From Zygnema cylindricum (Eukaryota; Streptophyta; Zygnematophyceae; Zygnematales; Zygnemataceae): DNA of 64,000 nucleotides. Numbering within the stretch: the first letter of the stretch is position 1; every line of letters starts with the position of its first letter. A model generated the notes under the pieces. That model was given only the letters and a program-made list of their open reading frames with translations, was not told the origin of the DNA and ran no database searches. The stretch is taken from NCBI GenBank assembly GCA_037447655.1, contig JBBHKE010001999.1:95206-159205 (forward strand), written 5' to 3'. Both the position numbers and the translations under genes were made by a program. Shown one piece after another: positions 23,430 to 34,600 of this stretch.

Positions 23430-23431
23430 AA
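23019..23431 (+). repeat. (GGAAAGAA)n microsatellite
   Basis: About 410 bp consist of the 8-mer GGAAAGAA with edges of pure GAAA. The three overlapping Phe/Ser/Leu frames on the minus strand are translated repeat. Confidence 0.95.
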
Positions 23432-24789
23432 TGAACATACATAAGTATTAATAACACACGTCACCCTGACAAACCCTAAAAAGCCCTAAAAAAACCTAAA
23501 AAGCCCTAAAAAGAACCTAGGAAACCCTGAGACGTAGACAAAAATTGGTAAAATTTTGTCAATCGCAATTGGTCAAAACTCCTACGAAACAAAAATGGTC
23601 AAATTTATAGCTACACCGTGAATCACTATGATAATAATAATGACGACACTAATTTTTCCCCTTTTTTTGGCCCTAATTGTTTTTTCTTAAAACTAATTCT
23701 TTGAACGGTTCAGAATTAGCCATGACATTCGGAACCCTAAAAAAACCAAACAACCCTAAAAAACCCTAACGACACTAATTACCCCTACGCTAGTCATTTC
23801 TTTACCCGCATAACACTAATATCACTATTGAGTAGAAAGTCTTTTTTTTTTGGTAAAAATGCAGAAAAGGACAGGTAGGTAAAGGGCAAAATAAAGGATT
23901 GCCAATTGAATTAAAATAGGTAATATTTGACAACAAAGAATACGTCTTAAAAATAGCAAACGAGAATGTCACGAAGTGACATTTCCAAATTTAATCTAGA
24001 GCTCACGTGATCCTGAAGGGTCACTTGACTCTTTTAAAAGAAAAGACAAAAAAACGTCTTTTCGTAGAGAAATAAAGATCTAATCTAAAAGCTGAAAATA
24101 AAGATTCTAAAAGCTGAAAACAAAGATTCTAATCTAGAAGTGAATCTAAACACGAGTACAAAAACAGATAAAAAAAATAACGTAAACTAGAATGGTAGTG
24201 TGCGTTATTTAGAAAAGAAACTGTGAAAGAGGAATACAACCAGCAAAATTCCAACAAAAACTCCCACATAATAATAATTAATAACTAATAATTTCCTCCA
24301 AAAGCGATTCACAGTGTAGAAAGCTGATGGTCAATTTTGGTTATCATTTAGAGGATAATTTCCACGTTTAAAGACCACGAACCAGATGCTAAAAAAACCC
24401 TAAAACACCCTAGAAAAGAAAAGAAACCGTCTGAAGGTAACCGTTAAAAAACCTTGAAATCCCTAAAAAACCTAAAAGAGGGAAAAAAAAATCTCACTTT
24501 AACGCGGTCTAAAGCGATTTCAAATCACATCATAATGGCCGCCATCCCCTCGAAAACCCTAAAATACCCTTAAAATTTTATTAAAAATTTCTAAAAAAAA
24601 AAAAAAAAAAAAAAACATAAAAACAATCCCAGAAAAACTGCTAAAAAAACTTAAAAAAAAAAAAAAGTCTCACTTTCACGCGATGTAAAGCCACTTCCAA
24701 TCGCATCATTATGGCCTCCATCCCCTCCACTCGGCCCGTCATATTGCAATGGGAACAGGGTTCAGTAAAAGTTTGCATGAGGCTCTGGC
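23432..24789. other. AT-rich stretch with telomere-like CCCTAAA words
   Basis: Irregular ACCCTAAAAAGCCCTAAA runs occur at about 23468-23515 and 23735-23770, with weaker ones near 24395-24560. They are too degenerate to be telomere arrays. An A homopolymer lies near 24592-24615. No gene is seen. Confidence 0.5.
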
Positions 24790-25005
24790 GCACCTGAGAG
24801 AGGGAGAGAGAGGAGGAGAGAGACGGAGAGGGAGGGAGAGAGAAAGAGGGGAGAGAGAGGGGAGAGAGGGAGGGGAGAGAGAGAGGGGACAGAGAGGAAA
24901 AAGAGAGAGGAGGAGAGGGGGAGGGAGAGGGAGAGAGAGAAAGAGAGGGTAGAGAGAGAAAGTGGGGAGAGAGAGGGAGAGAGAAAGAGGAGAGAAAGAC
25001 GGATT
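24790..25005 (+). repeat. GA-rich low-complexity tract
   Basis: GAGAGAGGGAG-type sequence, with translated Arg/Glu/Gly frames that are not genes. Confidence 0.9.
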
Positions 25006-25338
25006 AGGGTTGACGGTTTTAGGATATTAGGGCTTTCAAGGCTTTTGAGGGTTTCCAAGGTTTATACGATTTTTTAAGGGTTTTTACAATTTTTTTAAGG
25101 GTTTTCAAGGGATTTCTAGGGAGTTTATAAAGATTTTATAGGGTCTTTTAAGGTTTTTAGGGTTTTTAAGGACTCACGGAAGGCTTACATAGAACTCTAT
25201 TGGACTTGAAAAAACACATAACCTGTCATTTTCGGGTTTTAGGGGTTTAAAGGGATTTTTAGGGGCTTGTTCGTTTTTATTTTAGGGTTTTTAGGGCCAT
25301 TTAAAGGATTCTAAGGAGGGAGGGAGGGAGGGAGGAGG
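25006..25338 (+). repeat. degenerate TTTAGGG-like stretch ending in (GGGA)n
   Basis: TTTTTAGGGTTTTTAAGG words run for about 300 bp in the orientation opposite to the CCCTAAA words upstream. The stretch ends in GGGAGGGAGGGA directly before the assembly gap. Confidence 0.6.
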
Positions 25339-25348
25339 NNNNNNNNNN
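25339..25348. other. assembly gap (10 N)
   Basis: Ten N characters mark a gap of unknown true size, next to a simple repeat that could have caused it. The 5' end of the main gene probably lies in or beyond it. Confidence 0.99.
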
Positions 25349-25603
25349 GTGTATTAGGTTAGATTGGTTAATATTGAATAATAAGTTAAAAGGTTACAAA
25401 ATTTAAGGAGTTGATTGGCAGTAAATGTGAGTAAGTTAAAAACTCTTGTTGAGATAAAATAAAGTGGGGGTGGGGGAGGTGGCAAAGTGTATGGTGGGGT
25501 TAGTAATCATGGATGTTTTCTTATGCTAATAACATTTGTAAGATGTAGAGAAAATCTTTTACAAGTGGTTGTGCTCTTTGTAATAAACATAGTATTCTTT
25601 AAG
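25349..25603. other. AT-rich sequence after the gap
   Basis: Probably intron of the main gene upstream of its first visible exon. No coding segment is recognised. Confidence 0.35.
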
Positions 25604-25667
25604 GGTATACTGGTTGGGTGGGGGGCATTGCTCCAGAGATTGGCAACCTTACACGACTAAAAATATT
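25604..25667 (+). other. first visible LRR exon of the main gene
   Basis: The exon encodes GWVGGIAPEIGNLTRLKIL, the usual beginning of a plant extracellular LRR domain, and ends in two bases of a Leu codon before GTGAGT. The acceptor TTTAAG is weak, so the start is uncertain. It begins one base into a codon, so at least one more exon precedes it. Confidence 0.6.
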
Positions 25668-28600
25668 GTGAGTGTAAATTGAGAGAGGAAATGCATCTCA
25701 TATGGGAATTTCTTATGATACAAATAATGTTTCTCGTGTTGGTGAACATTTTCTAAAAGAGATGTAGAATGTTTACAATAATCGTATTCTTTTGTAGGTA
25801 CTAATGATTGGGGTGGTATGTGAAACGGTGGAGGGGGTGGGGGTGAAATAAAATAGAGTTGTTCTCAAAAATTGAATGAGTGTAAATGACGGTTAGTTGA
25901 GGAATTTAAAACATTGGAAAATTGAATAATAAGTTATAATTGGTTAGATTGGATTATGTGTTGTTTTCCAAAAAATCCTTTTTGATGTGTAAAAATTCCG
26001 TACTAGAGGGGTGATTCAATCTTTGAAGGGGTGCATTGGTGGATTCGAAGCGATCACCACTTTAATAACTAACTTTTATAAAAAATAATAGTTTGACAGA
26101 AAAGCAATGCGTTTTAAAGGTAAATTTATATTTTTGTATTTTTACTCGTTGTTTGATTATGGAAGGTGGTGGGATAAATTGAGGGTGGTTTCGGATAAGT
26201 ACAAAAAAAAACATTTTGGAAATTTTACTTTTTGATTCGCGGAAGAACAGTATAGGCTAAGTACTTGTGCATTGTGTTTACCAAGATTTATTAATGTTTT
26301 TTATGTTAAAGACATTTGGGAGGTTTGGGATGGGCATGCGTGGTTTCACAGATCTATGGGTTATAACCAGTTGAGTGGAAGCATTCCAACGTCCATCGTT
26401 CGACTAACATCCCTCCAGTACTTGTAAGAAAATATATCGACATATTATCTACCAAGTGAATAAGTAACTAAGATTGATACCTTAAATAGTATTGACTATA
26501 GTAAAGGGTCGAGGAGGGCGGGGGGACGTTTTAAGCAAGTGAGAGCATAACATTACAAAGACTACTAAATAATAATACAAATAATATCATAAACAAATAA
26601 TATGTAAAAATTATTCTCAATAATCATAAGTAATAATTCCAATTTATAAGAATAGAATGAAACGATAAAAATAATTAACAGCTACGATTATAAATATAAT
26701 TATAAAGTATCAGAAAAAAAATAATAATACTGTAAGTAAATGATCAAAATAGTTAAAAATAGTGATTGTAGAAATTTTTTCGATCATTTTCAGAAGTTTA
26801 ATAGATGTTAATAATTGTTGTTTGTAACAATTAATTCTAAAAAAGTATAATGATAAATAAAGGTTAACAGTCGAGTATAAAAATAGTGTAAACTAATGAT
26901 AAATAATACGAATCACTAACAATACAAGTCGATGAATAACAGTATATAGTAATAGGATCAAAAAAGAAATAATGATAGGTCTCATCAAAGTCAACTAAGA
27001 GGTTTGTGGGTGCAGTTTCCGGTAGTCATAGATGGTTGGATAAAAAAAACTTAATAGTAATTTATAACAGCCACTTTAATCAAGAGTTGATAAATATTTA
27101 GCGAAAACATAACTACTAAAAAACTTCATGATATATAATAGATTGTTTGACTAAAATTTGGGAGGTTTGACGGTGGGGATGTGAGGTGTCACAGAGATTT
27201 ATCTGGCAACAAATTGATTGGAAGCATTCCATCGTCCATCGGTCAACTAAAATCCCTCCAAACCTTGTAAGAAATACATAAGAAAAAAAACATTTACAGT
27301 TTTAAAACATTCCTCGAAACAGTGCAAGACACATTTTGTAATAGATAATCCTTTAACGATCCTTTAAAAAATCTTGTCTGTTTTACGGGGTAGTCCATGA
27401 GAGGGAGTGGTAGTAAGCGCGTGAAAAGGAGTTATAATCATAGCAAATTATTAATAAAAAAAAAATAAAAATGTACAACTAATTGTAATTAATATAAACA
27501 AACAGAAAGTATTTTATAATACAAGAAAAAAAGTTAAATTGTAAAAACAGATAAATAACAAGAGTAATAAGTAAATTTCATAAAAAGAATCAGTAACAAT
27601 AATTGATAGTTATAACAACTTATGATTAAGACTTATTATGAACTTATTCACATATATATAAATAAATAATTTAAACTGATAAAAATTAAGTAATTACCAT
27701 TGATGATGAATATTTATTAGTAAAAATTAACTTCAACTATTAAAAATAACACTAACTGGAAATCTTAATCAATAATTTACGATGATTAATAATTAGTAAT
27801 TGACAAATCATAAATAATAAATATTAAGCATTAAACTATAACTCAATATTAAATAATCGTACGAAATAGATAGTAAAAAAAAACACAATATTCAAGCTGT
27901 TTCACTAAAAAGGGTTTGGGAGGTTTGTGGGTGGGGATTTGAGGTGTCACAGATCTCTATTTGAAAACAAGTTGAGTGGAAGCATTCCATCGTCCATCGG
28001 TCAACTCACATCCCTCGAAAAATTGTAAGAAATATATGAAAAGTATAAATTTGCCAAATTTGAAACGTCTGACGAAACATTGTAATGCACATTTTACAAT
28101 AAATAGTAACATAAAAAAATAAAACCGTTCCCTTAAACAATATTATATAACATGAATTCTGGATGGGTAGGGGCGGGCGAAATAAAAACTAGTTATGATC
28201 ATTGCAATTTAAAATTAAAAATACATTAATTATAACAACAGATGCTGTAATTAATTAAATTGATATTGAACAAATGATTTAAAATAATTAGTTATATTAA
28301 CAATTAACTAAAAATAAAAACAAAGAATAAATGATAATGGTATTTTTTAGAATGTATAAAATCAATCAGTAGTAAAACTGATCATAATAATAAGTATTTT
28401 ATGAACATAAATGTATAAAATAAACTGATGGTAAACACAAATAAATATTGATGATAATATTTATTAATAAAAACTGATTTTAACAGTTAAAAACAATATT
28501 AGCTAGTAATGCTAATTAATTATGTAACAATTGATATTAACTAACCATAAAACATAGATGACGGTAAAATTTCATTAATAACAATAATAAGCCAGTTTGA

Positions 28601-31600
28601 GTAAAAAGAGTTTAGAGGATAACGGATGGGGATGTGGGTTATTACAGCTATTTGTGGAGCAACCAGTTGAGTGGAAGCATTCCATCATCTATCGTTCAAT
28701 TGACATCCCTTCAACTATTGTAAGAAAGAGAAGAGGACACATTTTACAAAGTGATAACACCCCGCAAAACATTGTAGGACAAATTTTGTAGTAGATAATA
28801 ATAAATGAAAACATAATTGATCTATTAATAATAATTAGGGTTTTCGAGGAGGAGTGGACACCAGTCACGTGAAAACTGGTTATGATCATAACTATTTTAC
28901 AGGTTTTAAAATAAATTAATATAAACAACTATTATTACAATTGATTTCGATCATTTTGAAAACATCAATAATTATTTAAAAATAATAACAATAAATAAAT
29001 GATGATAGTAATATGTAAAATTAATAGGAATAATCGGTAATAATAAATGATAATTATTAGAATTCAACAGAATCCGGAATTGGCATGTCTTGAAGGGCAA
29101 TCTCTTGCCAATTCAACAGTAAAAATAGAAACTAATAATTAATATAAGTAAAATCAACGGATAATAAATTATTAATAATACTCATGATAAATATATAACA
29201 CTATATAAATCACAGCATTTTCATAACGATAATAAACAATGCTAATCAATAATCAGAGATTGATATTTATTAAAGATGAAAAATGGTTGATAATAGAAAT
29301 TCATTAACAACAATAATAAGCCAATTTGAATATCAAAATCCTGCGAGGTTTGGGGGTGGGGATGCGAGGTGTCACAGAGTTTTCCTTGATAACCAGTTGA
29401 GTGGAAGCATTCCATCGTCCATCGGTCAACTAACATCCCTCTATAACTTGTAAGAAATATAAGAGAAATGCACTATCTAATTACTGGAAGGATCCCTTGA
29501 AATGTTGAAGGATACATCACCTGGATACTACAAAGATAAAATGTTTAATTAATAACAATAAAATGTAAGGTAAAAAAAATAGAAAATAAGAATAAAACTT
29601 GAACAATCAAGATCTTTATATGCGGGTAGAATGAAATGCGAGCAGGGGTGGGGGGGGGAGAATTAATCAAAAGAAATTTAAGTTTCAACCAGGTTTTGTT
29701 CTTTTATGTTTGTTTTTTCTTAAATGTTTTCCTGTTTATAAATTGTAATTATTATTATAATGAGTGTTGTTGATTTTTTAAAATATCAACATTAATCTAT
29801 TTACCATTTTTCAATAGCCAGTAATCTGTTACTATCACGGCGGGATCCAATTGTGTTGTGAAAAAAGCAAAAAAACAATAAAAAAAATACTACTTTTGAA
29901 ACGGGCAAGTGTAATGCTGAATGACTAAAACACATAAAAGAACCGTTTTTAAAAATAAAAACCTAATATTAGAACTAATATGTAATGATGAAAAATGATT
30001 AAAATACTTAATACTATCAGCATGAACAATAAAGCCATTTCTCATTTCCGCATTTGTAATTTGTTGGTGGAAAATCAATTTGGTCAAAAAGCTAGATTGA
30101 TTTATTCACTTTTATCAAAAAAATGATAACTTAATTGTTTTAAGGTTGATAGAGAATAGGAAAATTTTATCTTGATAACAACTTCAAAATCAATGAAAGA
30201 AACATGTCTTTTTACACCAATATGCGTAAAATTGGATAAATTTACAAGTACGTGCTGCATAAATCATATCTTACATTTGTTTGGCGTGAACTTGCAACTG
30301 GCGTTGAGTATAAAGTACCTACGAGGTATGGGGGTGAGGATATCACAGAGACCTATCTAACAACCAGTTGAGTGGAAGCATTCCATCGTCCATCGGTCAA
30401 CTCACATTCATCCGATACTTGTAAGAATTATAAGAGAAACTCACAGGAAACATCCCTTGAAATCCTGTAGGGTACATCACCTACCAAATAGACAATAAAA
30501 TACACATAAGAAAAAAATGTAATTTCATAAAAAAAAAAAAATGAGTTGATATTTTGAACAATTATGATCTTCGTATATGGGTGGAATAAAATGTGGGCGG
30601 AGGGTGGGGAGGGGGTTGAAGTAATGAAAGGGGGATTGGGGTAATGAATTTTACGTTCGAACAAAGTGTTTTTTTACAATATAATGCATTATAATGGATT
30701 TTAATTGTTTTGTTACCAATATCTTATATATGCTCCAAAAGTTAAGTTGTAATTGCTATTATAAATGATTATTATTGTGAATAATGAGTATAACATTAAT
30801 TTATTCATTATTTTTTTCAGTAATAGTGATTGTAAAAGTGATTGTTGTTATCAATAAAGTGGGCACCAATTTTTTCGTACCACGAGTAGAAAAACATCAA
30901 AATCTTAGGTTCGACATGGGCAAGTGTATTGTCGAATACCTAAAAATAAGAGAAACGCTTTTTATGATTTTTTAATCATAGAAATGTATTTAAAAAAAAA
31001 ACGGCTTATGCAACAATTGATTTTAACGAATGTTGAGAAGTTCAAAAATTTAACACAATCAGTAAGAGTAATTAGCCGATTTTTACTTCCTTGTAGTTTA
31101 CTAGTGGAAAATCAATCTGGTAAAAAAACTAAAATTCATTGATTTACTTTGACCAAAAAAATCATAATTTATAATCCTTTTAAGGTTGTGGAGGATAGGA
31201 GTAGCTTTTGTATAGTAACAACTGAAAATCGATGAAAAAAACAATTCTTAATACAAACACAAGCCCAACGTTGAATAAGATAGACGTTTATGTGATGCAA
31301 AAATATTTTACTTTACATTTGTTTATTGTGAACTTTCAATTCGTATTTAATAAAAAGTACCTAAGTGTTATGGGGGTGAGGATGTCACAGAATTTTATCT
31401 GGCAACCGGCTGACTGGAAGCATTCCGCCGTCCATCGGTCAATTGAGATTTCTCTCCACATTGTAAGAAGCATTTCGGTTGAATAGATGTGTTTTCTCGA
31501 TATTTAGAACCTAAATATTAAATGAGTAAAGTTTCAATCAAAGTGGCACGGGTCAAAACAGGCGAGGGTTGCTGTCAGGGGTGATAGCTTTTTAAGCTAT

Positions 31601-34600
31601 CAAAAAATTGTTATGAAAAACGAAATGATTAAAATTTCTATCACCCTAGGCCTTTATGAAAATTATTCTGTCCGATTGATGCATATTTTTACCTTTTTGT
31701 TTATTAGCGTAACACTCACTCCATCGAATCCAAAGCCCGTTCAATATTGGTATCGTGCAATCTGCGATTGAAATTTTCTTAAGTAGAATTAACAGGATCT
31801 AAACTTGTGCACATATAATAAATTTAAAGGGAACCATGTGATACCCACTTGTTAGTTTTTATTTTGAGTTTCGGAACGGAGGTATACAAGTCCGCTAATT
31901 GTAAGCAAATCTGAGAAAATTAGTATATGCTCCCTGGTTGCTTCTTCTCTTTGAGCGCTCTCCTAACGCCTTATACCAGGGTTTTCCTCTTACCTCGAAT
32001 TCTTCTTGCAATCACTTGTTCCTCCCTCGCCCTTTCCCTCTCAAACCTTGAACAAATGAATACACCACTTAGTAGTTGAACAGAAGAACAGATTGTAAAC
32101 AAAAAAGATTGTGTAAAGTTATAATCTACTGGTGACACCACATGCTTGGGAAAAAATATATATATTTCCACTTAAAGTAAAATTTGAAAACGTGAGAAAG
32201 TCAGTTATAAAAGTGAGAATAGTGAAGTGCATAAACAAAAGTACTGGAAATGTGTGGAAGGCAGAAGACATAAAAACAATTGTATTATTTTATACTTAAA
32301 TATGGTGCTACAAGAAGGTTCAGAGTAGGCTAAGAGTCTATGTTATTTTTTTCTGTAATAACATCCTCTATGTCGGTTTCAAAGTTTCACACCATGGAGG
32401 GTTAGTTCTCGTAACAAATTGTTTCATTATCAGTTTCAAAATTTCACAACACGGAGATTTTGTCCAATGTTGTGAACTTGAATTTGATAATTTTCTCATT
32501 ATGCTTTTGTGCAGGTCATTGGAAGACAATCTTTTGAGTGGCTTGATTTCGTTCCCGCTGGATTCTTGGGCATCTATGCCTGCATTCGACTTTAAAAATA
32601 ATTTCCTTTCCGGTTCTGCAATAATGTATCAAGATACTCCCAATATTTGCAATGCAGCTATTGGGAACTGCTTCAATGACAATGACCCTTTGCTGAAAAA
32701 TTGTTCTTCAAAGGGGCAAAGGAACAAATCCCAGTGTTTGCAGTTCTGTAATGCTTCTCAACCAAAGGGTGCGTGTGGCGGCCACGGTATCTGTCCTGGA
32801 CTGAATAAGTCTTGCATATGCGATGCTGACTATTCCACGGATATAAGTTTCAACAACACGTGCACTTTCAGTAAGTCTCTACACTGTCGACACTATCCAC
32901 GCTAATTGATATGATGTTTTTGCTTATATGGCCCTTCTCACACCAAACTTCAAAAAAAATAGCAACAAACGCAGCACCATGTTTTGGGTATTGTGAGGTT
33001 TGTCAACATGATATACACTAATCAATATGGAGTTTATTTTTATAACGTCATATTTTCTAAATTTAAGGCAAATGCATGTGTAGACTAACCAGAACCTATT
33101 TTATGTGTTAGAATTGCTTCCTTGCCATAACAAGCCTTTAAAAGCAATCACAATTAATGATTTAAAACTCAATGTTCGTGAGGCCAATTTAATGTATGGC
33201 TCAATAATGCCCTTTTTTCACGATTGCTTGTGTTAGTAATAGAATGTTATTGAATCGCCATTGCCTCAAACATACATTATTGTTTTAAAACCATGTAACA
33301 ATTTTGCCGAAATTGTGTGAAATGTCCAAATGCGACAGGTCATTTTTATTTATTTCTTGTTGTTTCCAGTTCATTGAGCTATCATCTTGAGTTTCGTATG
33401 ATTTAAGGTTTATGTATTGTTAAGTGATCACATTGTCATGCACTAAATTCCTTATCAATTTTGTGGCTCATTGTAACCACAAAAAACTTTTGAGGTATTT
33501 TGGAGTCAGCAATGTGCAAATATTTTTTGTGATGCATGCCTTACAATTGTAATTTTTTTCTTCTGATTTTTGCAGAACCACGTGGGCTGGGATTATTAAC
33601 ACCGCCGCAAACATTGTCTAACAAAACAAATCATTTTTTCCGTTACGCAAGTTCTGGATATTTGTATTCCAAGGATAAAAAACCAACATGGCTGGTGGCG
33701 ACCTCATGGAATTGGACTGCTCAACTACCTAGCAGCAAAGTCAAGGATCAATCTAGCTGCAGTAAATGCCCAAAAATCCCTAAATTTATGTTACTTGAAG
33801 AAAAAATGTGATTTAACTCTTTTGTATCATCTCTGCAAATGACCTTCCATTCATGATTTTTGATGCCATTACCACACTAATGTAGCAAAACCACACTATG
33901 CTAATAGTTGCAATTTGAAATGGTCAATTTCTTTGTAATTTTTTTGTGATGTGTAGATACATGCTGGATTATTTCTGCTTTCAGTGCCATTGAACATGCT
34001 TATTACATTGCAAACGCGGGAACACAACCTCTCCCTGACTTACCAGCCGGGCAAATGCTTAATTGCTCTAAAATTACCTGTGCTAGAGGAGGTTGGCCGA
34101 ATGAAGCGTTTGATTACGCAGCAAACACAGGTCTTTTATCATCAAAAAGTTTCACGAATGAAAGTACCTGCAAATTGGTCAATGTAAGTCGATGTTTATG
34201 CCTTCCAAATACCCTGATTCGTGTTTTTTCTCCTGTCTCTTTCAATTTTTAGGGTTTCCTTCTATATTTTTTACTCTCGCTTTCCTTATTTTTATTCAAT
34301 GGTTAAATGAGATATCTTGCGACCACATTATTTATGTCTATGCTTCCAAATACCTTCCACGTGCTCCCTGTCTACTCTTTTTTTTTCTTTAGTGCTCTTT
34401 ATGATCTTTCACATACCTTGTTTTCCCTATCTGCTCACTTTTCTTCAGCATTTAATTTATGTGACCTCTAATTACTTCTTTTAAATTCTTCACGAATTTC
34501 TAAAGCATTATATTCATGTTCTGATTTTTTCAACGCTGAAATTATGTACCCTGTGTTACTTTTTGAAAATTCCTGACATCCTTTTACAACATAATATCCT

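Noticed and set aside
20895-23464. Long frames on both strands rich in Phe, Pro, Leu, Ser, Arg or Gly
   Set aside because: They are translations of simple repeats and have no non-repetitive core.
23460-25310. Telomere or head-to-head telomere fusion
   Set aside because: The CCCTAAA and TTTAGGG words are too irregular, and the orientation is the reverse of a fusion.
26352-31462. Regularly spaced near-identical short blocks that could look like a CRISPR array
   Set aside because: Spacings are 0.7-1.0 kb and unequal, blocks are 72-nt LRR exons with splice sites, and the genome is a plant-lineage nucleus.
33536-33811. Stand-alone 91-codon ORF starting at the ATG at 33536
   Set aside because: The upstream part is intron ending TTTTTGCAG and the downstream part is intron after GCA|GTAAAT; only 33576-33761 is exon.
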